Origin: Burkholderia glumae LMG 2196 = ATCC 33617
Lineage (GTDB): Bacteria; Pseudomonadota; Gammaproteobacteria; Burkholderiales; Burkholderiaceae
Assembly (NCBI RefSeq): GCF_000960995.1
Contig: NZ_CP009435.1
Coordinates: forward strand, 1,736,001-1,800,000
Length of the DNA stretch: 64,000 bases
Direction of reading: 5' to 3'
Shown: positions 34,301 through 43,627 of the stretch, in pieces
Position numbering within the stretch: the first letter of the stretch is position 1
How the letters are laid out: each line of letters opens with the position of its first letter
The notes under the pieces: model-generated
What the model saw: only the letters and a program-made list of their open reading frames with translations
Database searches by the model: none
What the model was told of the DNA's origin: nothing
Made by a program: the position numbers and the translations under genes

Positions 34301-35275
34301 TCATTGCAGGCCGGTGGTGACGACCTCGGCATGTTCGCCGAGCGTGTCGTGGACGTAGCCGTAGCGGCCGTTCGAGCGCGCGCCGAAGTGATAGAGCGCG
34401 TGCTCGACGAAGCTGCGCGTGCGCGCCGGCACGAACTGGCGGTTCGGATAGACCACCGCGAGCTGCGCGTCGGGATCGTCGATCCGGTAGTCGGCCAGCA
34501 GCCGCACCAGTTCGCCGCGCGAGATCGCGTCGGCCACGAAGCTCTCCGGCAGGATCGCGATGCCCGAGCCGGCCATCACGGCGGCGCGCACCAGCCAGGC
34601 GTCGTTGATCGTGTAGGACGGCTGCAGCGTGACGAGGTGCGCGAAGCGGCCGGCATCGACGAAGCGCCATGCGAAGCCGTGCGTGTCGAGTGGCAGCGTG
34701 ATGGCCGCGTGCCGCGCGAGTTCGTCGGGGCGGTGCGGCTCGCCGCGCTGTTCGATATAGGCCGGCGAGGCGATCGCCACGAACGGGTCGGGCGCGAGCG
34801 CATGGCTCACGAGCGCGGGGCCGTCGTCGATCCGGCGGCCGGCCACGATCGCCGCGTCGTAGGAGGTGTCGAGCCCGTCGATCGGCCCGTCGGCGATGGT
34901 CAGTTGCACGCGCACCTTCGGATACTGGCGGCGGAAGCCGTCGACCAGCGGCGTCAGCCGTTGCGGCGAGAGCGCCCCCGACACGGCGATGCGCAGCGTG
35001 CCCACCGGCTCGCGGATGGTGTGCGCGACCGAGGCCTCGAGGTGATCGAACTCTTCGAGCAGGGCGCGGCAGCCATCGAGATAGCGGGTGCCGGCCTCGG
35101 TCAGCGACAGGTTGCGCGTGGTGCGGTGGATCAGGCGTGTGTTCAGGTGGGTTTCCAGCATCGCGATCGATCGCGTGACGAGAGCGTTCGATACGCCGAG
35201 CTTGCGCGCGGCTTGTCGAAAGCTCTGCAGTTCGGCGACGCAGACGAACACTCTCATGGTTTGGATCTGGTTCAT
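34301..35275 (-). CDS. LysR family transcriptional regulator
   Basis: 324 residues. Winged helix-turn-helix at ~5-62 (FVCVAELQSFRQAARKLGVS, ETHLNTRLIHRTTRNLSLTEAG) and the periplasmic-binding-like effector domain after ~90 (GTLRIAVSGALSPQRLTPLV, GSGIAILPESFV). Of the CrgA/DmlR branch. The expected divergent target is missing: upstream lie 726 bases without a gene. Confidence 0.9.
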   Translation of the reverse strand: MNQIQTMRVFVCVAELQSFRQAARKLGVSNALVTRSIAMLETHLNTRLIHRTTRNLSLTEAGTRYLDGCRALLEEFDHLEASVAHTIREPVGTLRIAVSGALSPQRLTPLVDGFRRQYPKVRVQLTIADGPIDGLDTSYDAAIVAGRRIDDGPALVSHALAPDPFVAIASPAYIEQRGEPHRPDELARHAAITLPLDTHGFAWRFVDAGRFAHLVTLQPSYTINDAWLVRAAVMAGSGIAILPESFVADAISRGELVRLLADYRIDDPDAQLAVVYPNRQFVPARTRSFVEHALYHFGARSNGRYGYVHDTLGEHAEVVTTGLQ

Positions 35276-36001
35276 AGCTTGTCGGCCCGTTCGGATGATT
35301 TTGGTTGTGTAATTGCCGTGTCGAGAATGGTCCCGTCAAGCGCTGTCGGATCAGCACGGGGCGATTATCGTAATACCCACGACAGCTTAAATTGTTCAAT
35401 AAAGTCGGTAACGCAGTCAACCCGTTAATTGGTTATCGTCGCCGGTATTTTTAACAGGTTTGGCTTGCCGGAACGTGGTTTCATTTTTCATCAATCTATC
35501 AAATCCCTTGTTCTATAAGGGTTTTGGGAGCGGGCTGGGAATTCCTTGCTTTCCTGGAAAGAATTTTTGCGGTTTTTGATTTCACGATTTCCGAAGATTC
35601 GGAATTCAGAATGAGGTGGGCGGAAATGCTTGAAGCGGGACCTTGGCCGGTGCCGCCGCGCGCTGCCTGATTAACCGCCGCCGTGCAATTCCGATAATCC
35701 GGAAACTCGCCCCGGATAGCTTCCGGCGGTGCCTGGGCCCTGGCGCGCTCTTGCCGCCAAGCTGCGGCGAAGGCGCCGTGAACGTGGCGCGAACGCGTCG
35801 CGAAGACGCGGCTGGCGCGGGTCAGGCCGCGGCGCGGCGCTAGGCGCGCAAGGCTTGCCCGGCAGCCGGGCCGGGTCCGGTTCCAGACGGGCCGGCGGCG
35901 CGACGCCGGCGAGCGGGGCTTGCGTGCGGGGCCGGTTCGCGGAATGATCGACGGTTGCGGTGCGCCGCACCGCATCAACCGCTTCCGCCGAGCCTTCGCC
36001 C
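35276..36001. other. A+T-richer intergenic region with small palindromes
   Basis: 726 bases without a supported gene. From about 35276 to 35640 the sequence is clearly richer in A and T than its surroundings (runs such as ATTTTTAACAGG, TTTCATTTTTCATCAATC). Small perfect inverted repeats occur: CTTTCC-T-GGAAAG (35549-35561) and TTCCGAA-GA-TTCGGAA (35589-35604). The rest is GC-rich leader of the aminotransferase gene. Confidence 0.5.
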
Positions 36002-37213
36002 ATGTCCCATAACGATTATTCGCCGATTCCCTGCCCCGTCGTGGTCCCGCTCGACGCGATCCTGCCCGAGGAGCCGCTCCTGATGATGGGCGCCGGCCCG
36101 GTGCCGATCCCGGCCGCGGTCGCCAAGGCCAACGCGATCGTGATCAACCACCTGGGCGCGACCATGGCGAAGATCATCGAACAGGTGAAGGAGATGGCGC
36201 GCTACGTGTTCCAGACGCGCACGAAGTGGGTGCTCGGCGTGGCCGGCCCCGGCTCGGCCGCGATGGAGATGGCGATCTCGAACCTGGCCTGGCGCGGCAC
36301 GCGCGTGCTGTCGATCCGCAACGGCTTCTTCAGTGCCCGGATGGCCGAGATGGCCACGCGCATCGGCGCCGAGGTCGCGCTGCTCGACGTACCCGACCGC
36401 GAGGCGGCGAACCTCGCGGCGGTGGCCGCCGCGATCGAGCGCGAGCGGCCCGAGATCGTGACGATCGTCCACGGCGAGACCTCGAACACGGTCTGGAACC
36501 GGCAGCTGCGGGAGATCGCGGCACTGGCCAAGGCGGCCGGCGCGCTGGTGGTGGTCGACGCGGTCTGCACGCTGTCGACCATGCCGCTCGAGATGGACGG
36601 CTGGGGCATCGACGCGGTGATCACGGGCGGCCAGAAGGGGCTGTCGTCGATTCCGGGCGTGTCGCTGATCGCCTTCTCCGATGCCGCCTGGGAGCGCATG
36701 AAGCAGCGCCCCGAGCCGAACGCGCACTGGTGCCTCGACATGGCGCTCGCCGAGCACTTCTGGCACAACGCCGGCTACCACTACACGGCGCCCGTCTCGG
36801 GCGTGCTCGCGCTGCACGAGGCCCTGCGCCTCGTCTGCCAGGAAACGCTCGAAAGCCGCTACGCGCGCCACCAGCGCTGCGCGCTCGCGCTGCAGGCCGG
36901 AATCGCGGCGCTCGGCCTCGAGCTCTATGCGCCCGAGGCGTGCCGGCTCAATTCGGTGGTGGGCATCCGCGTGCCCGAGGGTCTCACGCCGGGCATGATC
37001 TGCGGACACATCTCGAAGCAGTATCAGGTCGAGATCTCGGGTTCGTTCGGCCTGCCGATCGTGCGGATCGGGCAGATGGGCGAGCAGTGCCGCGAACACA
37101 ACCTGTTCCGTACGCTGCACGCGTTCGGCCGCACCATGGTCGACCTGAAGGTGCCGGTCGATCTGTCGGGCGGCGTCTCCGCGCTCGAACAGGCGCTGTC
37201 GAACCGGCTCTGA
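36002..37213 (+). CDS. Class V PLP aminotransferase, alanine-glyoxylate type
   Basis: 403 residues, fold type I of the AGXT/serine-pyruvate family. LMMGAGPVPIP near the start, VHGETSNTVWNR, VVDAVCTLSTMPLEMDGWGIDAVITGGQKGL with the PLP lysine in GGQKGLSS, and NSVVGIRVPEGL near the end. Candidates are alanine-glyoxylate, pyridoxamine-pyruvate or ureidoglycine-glyoxylate aminotransferase; xanthine dehydrogenase 1.7 kb away makes the last thinkable but not shown. The ATG at 36002 (MSHNDYSP) is chosen. Confidence 0.82.
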   Translation: MSHNDYSPIPCPVVVPLDAILPEEPLLMMGAGPVPIPAAVAKANAIVINHLGATMAKIIEQVKEMARYVFQTRTKWVLGVAGPGSAAMEMAISNLAWRGTRVLSIRNGFFSARMAEMATRIGAEVALLDVPDREAANLAAVAAAIERERPEIVTIVHGETSNTVWNRQLREIAALAKAAGALVVVDAVCTLSTMPLEMDGWGIDAVITGGQKGLSSIPGVSLIAFSDAAWERMKQRPEPNAHWCLDMALAEHFWHNAGYHYTAPVSGVLALHEALRLVCQETLESRYARHQRCALALQAGIAALGLELYAPEACRLNSVVGIRVPEGLTPGMICGHISKQYQVEISGSFGLPIVRIGQMGEQCREHNLFRTLHAFGRTMVDLKVPVDLSGGVSALEQALSNRL

Positions 37214-37462
37214 GAAACGCGGCCGGCCCGCGCGGGCCGGCACCGGGCTCGGCGGCGGGGCGGGGCAGGCCCGGCCGGCCCGCCGTCCGGTGCGGCGGCA
37301 ACGATCCCGGCGTGCCTTTCATATCCGGCCGTAGCGCGCCGCGGCCGGCACGGGTTGGACGGACCGCGGCGGCCGGAGGCCACGCACTGCCCGCACTGCC
37401 CGCACCGCCCGTGCCGTCCCGTCCGGCATCCCTGCATGCTGCCGCCGGCCCTCGGGCCGCCG

Positions 37463-38680
37463 TCAGGCGGCCGCGCCGGTGTGCGTGCCGATGCGCGTCT
37501 GCCGCTGGTAGAGCAGTACCGAAGTGGCGATGCCGCCCGCGGCGGCCAACGCCGCGAACAGGAATACCTGCGGATAGCCGAACTCGCCCGCCACGTAGCC
37601 GGCGAGCGGCCCGGTGATGCCGAGCGACAGGTCGAGGAACACCGAATAGGCCGACAGCGCGGCGCCGCGGCTTGCCGGCGGCACCAGCGCGACGGCCTCG
37701 ACGCCGAGCGCCGGGAAGATCAGCGCGAAGCCGAAGCCGGTCAGCGCGGCGCCCGCCAGTGCGACGTGCGGCACCGGGGCGAGCCAGAGCAGCAGCAGGC
37801 CCGCGCATTCCACGCCGAACGACACGATCGCCACGCGGAACCCGCCATAGGTCTTGATGCTGTTCGCGAACAGCAGGCGCGAGCCGATGAACAGCAGCCC
37901 GAACACCGTCAGCGAGAGCGCCGCGTTCGGCCAGTGGCGCGCCGCGTAATAGAGCGCGATGAAGGTGGAGATCGAGCCGAAGCCGGCCGAGCCGAGCGCG
38001 AGCCCGAGGCCGTGCGGCAGCACGCGCGTGAATACGCTCGCGTAGGACATCCGCTCGCCGTGGACGAGCGGCACCGGCGCGACGCGCAGCGCAAGCCAGT
38101 AGCCGCCTGCCGCGAGCGCCACCGTCAGCACGCCCAGCAGGGCCGCGTTCAGCGAATGCGCGATCGCCACGCCGAGCGGCGCGCCGATCGCGAGCGCCCC
38201 GTAGGTGGCGATGCCGTTCCACGAGATCACGCGCGCGTTGTGGGCCACGCCGACGCGGCCGATGCCCCACAGGATCGCGCCGGTGCCGACCAGGCTCTCG
38301 CCGACGCCGAGCACCAGCCGGCTCGCCGTCAGCAGCACCAGGCTCACCGCCGGCCAGCGCACGAACAGCAGCGCCACCAGCAGCAGCGCGCCGCTCGCGC
38401 CGCAGCCCACCAGCCCGCGCAGTACCGTGCGCTGCGGCCCGAGCGTGTCCGCGCAGCGCCCCGCCAGCGGGCGCGAGGCCAGCGTCGCCAGGTATTGCAC
38501 GCTGATCACGGCCCCGGCCACCACCGCCGACAGTCCCAGTTCCTCATGCACGAAGCCCGGCAGAACCGCGATCGGCAGGCCGATGGTCAGGTAACAGACG
38601 AAGGTGAACGAGACGACGGAGACGATCTGCAGCGTCGTAGAGAACGCGCTGCGCGCAGGCAAACCGGAATCGGATGACAT
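37463..38680 (-). CDS. MFS transporter, YhhS family
   Basis: 405 residues, 12 predicted helices. FTFVCYLTIGLPIAVLPGFVHEELG and QYLATLASRPLAGRCADTLGPQRTVL match the YhhS/UPF0226 branch, linked in E. coli to arabinose and glyphosate export. GVGESLVGTGAILWGIGR is the conserved helix-4/5 segment. Substrate unknown. Divergent from xdhA with a 279-base gap. Confidence 0.87.
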   Translation of the reverse strand: MSSDSGLPARSAFSTTLQIVSVVSFTFVCYLTIGLPIAVLPGFVHEELGLSAVVAGAVISVQYLATLASRPLAGRCADTLGPQRTVLRGLVGCGASGALLLVALLFVRWPAVSLVLLTASRLVLGVGESLVGTGAILWGIGRVGVAHNARVISWNGIATYGALAIGAPLGVAIAHSLNAALLGVLTVALAAGGYWLALRVAPVPLVHGERMSYASVFTRVLPHGLGLALGSAGFGSISTFIALYYAARHWPNAALSLTVFGLLFIGSRLLFANSIKTYGGFRVAIVSFGVECAGLLLLWLAPVPHVALAGAALTGFGFALIFPALGVEAVALVPPASRGAALSAYSVFLDLSLGITGPLAGYVAGEFGYPQVFLFAALAAAGGIATSVLLYQRQTRIGTHTGAAA

Positions 38681-38959
38681 GGGGAACGGGTCGAGCGGAA
38701 AACGGGCGTCGGTAGAAACCCGAATTGTTGCATGGAACCGTTACCGTCGCATGGACCGCTTAGTTCATCAGACGAATGACTGTGGCGCGCACGCTGCATT
38801 CCGATATGGCGTGGGCAATATGTGCCCCATGTCGTTCGGCCTATGGGTTGGCATTTTCGGCGATGATAGCTTGCGACCTATTGACTCAGACCACGGCGCG
38901 AATGCCGGGCAACGGCCGCCGCGCCTGCGCCTCGCCGCGTGCCCCGACCCACGATACCC

Positions 38960-40540
38960 ATGAGCCAACCGATCCGTTTCCATTTTCGCCAGGCAATCCG
39001 CGAAGTCGGCGGTGCCGCCACCACCCGCACCGTCCTGCAGTACCTGCGCGAGGACGCCGCCTGCACCGGCACCAAGGAAGGCTGCGCCGAGGGCGACTGC
39101 GGGGCCTGCACGGTGGTGGTCGGCGAGCTGAACGACGCCGGCCGCGTCGAGTTCAAGGCCGTCAACGCCTGCATCCAGTTCCTGCCCACGCTCGACGGCC
39201 GCGCGCTCTACACCGTGGAGGACCTGCGCCAGCCCGACGGCTCGCTGCACCCCGTGCAGCAGGCGATGGTCGATTGCCACGGCTCGCAGTGCGGGTTTTG
39301 CACGCCGGGCTTCGTGATGTCGATGTGGGCGCTCTACGAGCGGCACGGCGGCGCGCACGCGGCCGGCCCGTGCGATTCGGCTGCGCCGGCGGGCTCGCCC
39401 TGCGCGCGGGCCGCTGCGCCGTCGCGCGCCGAGATCGCCGACGCGCTGACCGGCAACCTGTGCCGCTGCACCGGCTACCGGCCGATCGTCGACGCGGCCG
39501 AGCGGATGTTCGCGATGGCGCCGCCCGCGGCGCCCGTCGATACCGCCGCGCTGGCCCGCACGCTCACCGCGCTGCGCCGCGACGACACGTTCCACTACGA
39601 GCACGCCGGCCGCCGCTTCGACGCGCCGCGCAGCATCGAGGCGCTGGCCGCGCTGCGCGCCGCCAAGCCCGAGGCACGGCTGCTGGCCGGCAGCACCGAC
39701 GTGGGGCTGTGGGTCACCAAGCAGCTGCGCGAGCTCGGCGACCTGATCTACCTGGGCCAGGTGGCCGAGCTGCGCCGCATCGACGAGCGCGACGGCTGGC
39801 TCGAGATCGGCGCGGGCGTGTCGGTCGAGCGCGCCTATGCGGCGCTCGCCGCGCACTACCCCGAGCTGACCGAGATGTGGAAGCGCTTCGCCTCGCTGCC
39901 GATCCGCAACGCCGGCACGCTCGGCGGCAACGTCGCGAACGGCTCGCCGATCGGCGATTCGATGCCGGGCCTGATCGCGCTCGGCGCGCGCGTGGTGCTG
40001 CGCGGCCCCGAGGCGGCCCGCGAGCTGCCGCTCGAGGATCTCTACCTCGCGTACCAGAAGAAGGACATGGCCGCCGACGAGTTCGTCGCCGCGCTGCGCG
40101 TGCCGCTGCGTACCGGCGCGCGCGCGAACCTGCGGTTTCGGACCTACAAGCTGTCGAAGCGCTTCGACTCGGACATCTCGGCGGTCTGCGCCGCGTTCGC
40201 GTTCATCGCCGACGGCGAGGCGATCCGCACGCCGCGCGTGGCGTTCGGCGGCATGGCGGCCACCCCGAAGCGCGCCGCGCAGGCGGAGGCGGCGCTGGCC
40301 GACGCGCGCTGGCACGAGGTCACCGTGCAGGCCGCGATGCAGGCGGTCGAGCGCGATTTCGCGCCGCTCAGCGACATGCGCGCGACGAGCGGCTACCGGC
40401 TCGACGCCGCGCGCAACCTGCTGTACCGCTTCTGGCTGGAGACCCGTGCGCACGCGCCGCTCGGGCCCGAGGCGCTGAACGTGCGCTGCGTGAGCGCCGA
40501 GGCGGCGGGGGCCGCCGGGCCCGCCGTCGCCGACCTTTGA
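38960..40540 (+). CDS. xdhA: Xanthine dehydrogenase small subunit (2Fe-2S, FAD)
   Basis: 526 residues. Plant-type [2Fe-2S] cysteines in CTGTKEGCAEGDCGACTVVV (~35-55), the second cluster domain in CHGSQCGFCTPGFVMSMW and CRCTGYRP (~105-175), then the FAD domain from ~205 with LLAGSTDVGLWVTK and NAGTLGGNVANGSPIGDSMP, and the CO-dehydrogenase flavoprotein C-terminal domain. Oxidises hypoxanthine and xanthine with XdhB. The ATG at 38960 is used. 28 bases before xdhB. Confidence 0.96.
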   Translation: MSQPIRFHFRQAIREVGGAATTRTVLQYLREDAACTGTKEGCAEGDCGACTVVVGELNDAGRVEFKAVNACIQFLPTLDGRALYTVEDLRQPDGSLHPVQQAMVDCHGSQCGFCTPGFVMSMWALYERHGGAHAAGPCDSAAPAGSPCARAAAPSRAEIADALTGNLCRCTGYRPIVDAAERMFAMAPPAAPVDTAALARTLTALRRDDTFHYEHAGRRFDAPRSIEALAALRAAKPEARLLAGSTDVGLWVTKQLRELGDLIYLGQVAELRRIDERDGWLEIGAGVSVERAYAALAAHYPELTEMWKRFASLPIRNAGTLGGNVANGSPIGDSMPGLIALGARVVLRGPEAARELPLEDLYLAYQKKDMAADEFVAALRVPLRTGARANLRFRTYKLSKRFDSDISAVCAAFAFIADGEAIRTPRVAFGGMAATPKRAAQAEAALADARWHEVTVQAAMQAVERDFAPLSDMRATSGYRLDAARNLLYRFWLETRAHAPLGPEALNVRCVSAEAAGAAGPAVADL

Positions 40541-40568
40541 CCGAACCGGAACACGAAAGACCCGCGCC

Positions 40569-42923
40569 ATGAACCAGCAAGCCGAACCGTTCCTGAATGA
40601 CCTCGATTTCCGGCAGGTGCACGTCTCGCGTCCGCACGAATCCGCGCATCTGCACGTGAGCGGCCGCGCCAGCTACACCGACGACCTGCCGGTGCTCGCC
40701 GGCACGCTGCACGCCGCGCTCGGGCTGAGCACGAGGGCCCATGCGCGCATCGTCTCGGCCGATCTCGACGCGGTGCGCGCCACGCCCGGCGTGGTGGCCG
40801 TGTTTACCGCCGAGGACATCCCCGGCGTCAACGACTGCGGCCCGGTGATCCACGACGATCCGGTGCTGGCCGACGGCGTGGTGCAGTTCGTCGGCCAGCC
40901 GGTGTTCATCGTGGTGGCCACCTCGCACGACGTCGCGCGGCTCGCCGCGCGCCGCGCGAAGATCGACTACGCGGAGCTGCCGGCGATCCTGACCGCGCAG
41001 GCCGCGCGCGCGGCCGAGTCCTACGTGCTGCCGCCGATGAAGCTCGCGCGCGGCGACGCGGCCGGGCGCGCGGCGGCGGCCCCGCGGCGCGACGCGGGCG
41101 AGCTGACGCTGGGCGGCCAGGAGCAGTTCTATCTCGAAGGGCAGGTGGCCTACGCGGTGCCGAAGGACGACGACGGCATGCACGTGTACTGCTCCACGCA
41201 GCACCCCAGCGAGATGCAGCACGTGGTGGCGCACCTGCTCGGGGTGGCCTCGCACAACGTGCTGGTGGAATGCCGGCGCATGGGCGGCGGCTTCGGCGGC
41301 AAGGAATCGCAGTCGGCCCTGTTCGCGTGCTGCGCGGCGCTCGCCGCCTGGAAGCTGCTGTGCCCGGTGAAACTGCGCGCCGACCGTGACGACGACATGA
41401 TCATCACCGGCAAGCGCCATGACTTCCATTACCGCTACGACGTGGGCTACGACGAAACCGGCGCGATCGACGGCGTGTCGGTGGAGATGACCTCGCGCTG
41501 CGGCTTCTCGGCCGACCTGTCGGGGCCAGTCATGACGCGCGCGGTCTGTCACTTCGACAACGCCTACTGGCTGCCCGACGTCTCGATCGCCGGCTACTGC
41601 GGCAAGACCAACACCCAGTCGAACACCGCGTTTCGCGGCTTCGGCGGCCCGCAGGGCGCGTTCGCGATCGAGACCATCATCGACAACATCGCGCGCGATC
41701 TCGGCCTCGATCCGCTCGACGTGCGCTACCGCAACCTGTACGGCCGGGACGAGCGCAACGTCACGCCCTACGGCCAGACCATCGAGGACAACGTGCTGCA
41801 CGCGCTGCTCGGCGAGCTGGAGGCGACCAGCGGCTATCGCGCGCGGCGCGCGGCCGTGCGCGAGTTCAACGCGCGCAGCCCGGTGCTGAAGAAGGGCATC
41901 GCGCTCACGCCGGTCAAGTTCGGCATCGCGTTCAACGTCGCGCACCTGAACCAGGCCGGCGCGCTGGTGCATATCTATACCGACGGCTCGATCCTCGTGA
42001 ACCACGGCGGCACCGAGATGGGGCAGGGGCTCAACACCAAGGTCGCGCAGGTGGTCGCGCACGAACTCGGCGTCGGGTTCGGCCGCGTGCGCGTGACGGC
42101 CACCGACACCAGCAAGGTCGCGAACACCTCGGCCACCGCCGCCTCCACCGGCTCGGACCTGAACGGCAAGGCCGCGCAGGACGCCGCGCGCCAATTGCGC
42201 GAGCGGCTCGCCGCGTTCGCCGCCGAGCGGCTCGGCGAGCCCGACGCGCCGGCCGTGGCCGCCGCCGAGGTGCGCTTCGCCAACGATCAGGTGTGGATCG
42301 GCGCGCGGGCCGTGCCGTTCGGCGAGGTGGTCGCCCAGGCCTATCTGGCGCGCGTGCAGCTATGGTCGGACGGCTTCTACGCCACGCCGAAGCTGCACTG
42401 GAACCAGGCGACGCTGCAGGGCCGGCCGTTTTTCTATTACGCCTACGGCGCGGCCTGCAGCGAGGTGGTGATCGATACCCTGACCGGCGAGATGCGCGTG
42501 CTGCGCGCCGATGTGCTGCACGACGCGGGCGCCTCGCTGAACCCGGCGATCGATCGGGGCCAGGTGGAGGGCGGCTTCATCCAGGGCATGGGCTGGCTCA
42601 CCAGCGAGGAGCTGTGGTGGAACGACGGCGGCCGGCTGATGACGCACGCGCCGTCCACCTACAAGATCCCGACCGTCAACGACACCCCGCCCGACTTCCG
42701 CGTCGAGCTGTTCCGCAATCGCAACGCCGAGGACAGCATCCACCGCTCGAAGGCGGTCGGCGAGCCGCCGCTGCTGCTGGCGTTCTCGGTGTTCTTCGCG
42801 ATCCGCGACGCGGTGGCGGCGGTCGGCGACTACCGCGTGCAGCCGCCGCTGCATGCGCCCGCCACCGGCGAGGCGATCCTGGGCGCGGTGCAGGCCGTGC
42901 GTGCGGCCGCCGCGCGCAGCTGA
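40569..42923 (+). CDS. xdhB: Xanthine dehydrogenase molybdopterin-binding large subunit
   Basis: 784 residues, normal for the bacterial two-subunit enzyme. GRASYTDDLP at the start of the a/b hammerhead domain, then the molybdenum-cofactor motifs CRRMGGGFGGKESQ, NTAFRGFGGPQGAF, NHGGTEMGQGLNTKV and KAVGEPPLLLAFSV, whose Glu is the catalytic base. Cytoplasmic, works with XdhA. Followed after 6 bases, in the same frame, by a shortened xdhC. Confidence 0.97.
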   Translation: MNQQAEPFLNDLDFRQVHVSRPHESAHLHVSGRASYTDDLPVLAGTLHAALGLSTRAHARIVSADLDAVRATPGVVAVFTAEDIPGVNDCGPVIHDDPVLADGVVQFVGQPVFIVVATSHDVARLAARRAKIDYAELPAILTAQAARAAESYVLPPMKLARGDAAGRAAAAPRRDAGELTLGGQEQFYLEGQVAYAVPKDDDGMHVYCSTQHPSEMQHVVAHLLGVASHNVLVECRRMGGGFGGKESQSALFACCAALAAWKLLCPVKLRADRDDDMIITGKRHDFHYRYDVGYDETGAIDGVSVEMTSRCGFSADLSGPVMTRAVCHFDNAYWLPDVSIAGYCGKTNTQSNTAFRGFGGPQGAFAIETIIDNIARDLGLDPLDVRYRNLYGRDERNVTPYGQTIEDNVLHALLGELEATSGYRARRAAVREFNARSPVLKKGIALTPVKFGIAFNVAHLNQAGALVHIYTDGSILVNHGGTEMGQGLNTKVAQVVAHELGVGFGRVRVTATDTSKVANTSATAASTGSDLNGKAAQDAARQLRERLAAFAAERLGEPDAPAVAAAEVRFANDQVWIGARAVPFGEVVAQAYLARVQLWSDGFYATPKLHWNQATLQGRPFFYYAYGAACSEVVIDTLTGEMRVLRADVLHDAGASLNPAIDRGQVEGGFIQGMGWLTSEELWWNDGGRLMTHAPSTYKIPTVNDTPPDFRVELFRNRNAEDSIHRSKAVGEPPLLLAFSVFFAIRDAVAAVGDYRVQPPLHAPATGEAILGAVQAVRAAAARS

Positions 42924-42929
42924 GGCATC

Positions 42930-43490
42930 ATGCTGCCGTCACCGCGCCGGGCCGGCCGGCTTCGCGACCCCGTGCACGCGTTCGCGCCGATGCACGTGGT
43001 GCTGTTCGGCGCCGGCCACGTCGGCCATGCGCTCGTCGCGCTGCTCGCGCATCTGCCCTGCATCGTGCAGTGGGTGGACACGCGCGACGAATGCTTTCCC
43101 GACGAGCTGCCGCCTAACGTGCAGCCGGAGCCGACCGACACGCCCGAGGCGAGCGTCGACGCGGCGCCGCCCGGCAGCTACTTCCTCGTCATGACGCACA
43201 ACCACGCGCTCGACTTCGCGCTCGCCGAGCGGATCCTGCGCCGCGACGATTTCGCCTACTTCGGCATGATCGGCTCGCACACCAAGCGCGTGAAGTTCGA
43301 GCGGCGCCTGATCGGGCGCGGCGTGGCGCCCGCGCGGCTGGCCGACATGATCTGTCCGATCGGCGTGGCCGGCATCGTCGACAAGGCGCCGCCCGCGATC
43401 GCGGTGGCGGTCTGCGCCGAATTGCTGCAGGCGCGCACCGGCGCCGCGCGGCGCCGGCGGCGCGCCGGCGAGGCGTTCGCGGCGCCGTGA
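42930..43490 (+). CDS. xdhC: XdhC-like molybdenum cofactor insertion protein, lacking the N-terminal domain
   Basis: 186 residues. Only the C-terminal Rossmann half of XdhC is present: MHVVLFGAGHVGHALVALL, WVDTRDECFP, PPGSYFLVMTHNHALDF, FAYFGMIGSHTKRVKFERRL and CPIGVAGIVDKAPPAIAVAV. Full XdhC has a further N-terminal XdhC/CoxI domain of well over 100 residues, and nothing upstream codes for it, since xdhB ends 6 bases earlier. Either a 5' deletion has removed it or the half protein works alone. A weak ribosome site precedes the ATG. Confidence 0.8.
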   Translation: MLPSPRRAGRLRDPVHAFAPMHVVLFGAGHVGHALVALLAHLPCIVQWVDTRDECFPDELPPNVQPEPTDTPEASVDAAPPGSYFLVMTHNHALDFALAERILRRDDFAYFGMIGSHTKRVKFERRLIGRGVAPARLADMICPIGVAGIVDKAPPAIAVAVCAELLQARTGAARRRRRAGEAFAAP

Positions 43491-43627
43491 AGCGGGTCGA
43501 GCCGGCGCGGGCGCGGGGGCTGCCGGCGATCGGCAAACGCACGCGGCACTTTTCAAACGCGCCGTGATTCGCGAAGATGGAACGCTGTTTCCACTCCAGC
43601 GGCCTTTGCCGGGCCGCGTCACCCACC

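Noticed and set aside
35499..35978. A 159-residue - strand frame in the A+T-rich gap
   Set aside because: Half is GC-shadow and half A+T-rich; no domain or ribosome site.
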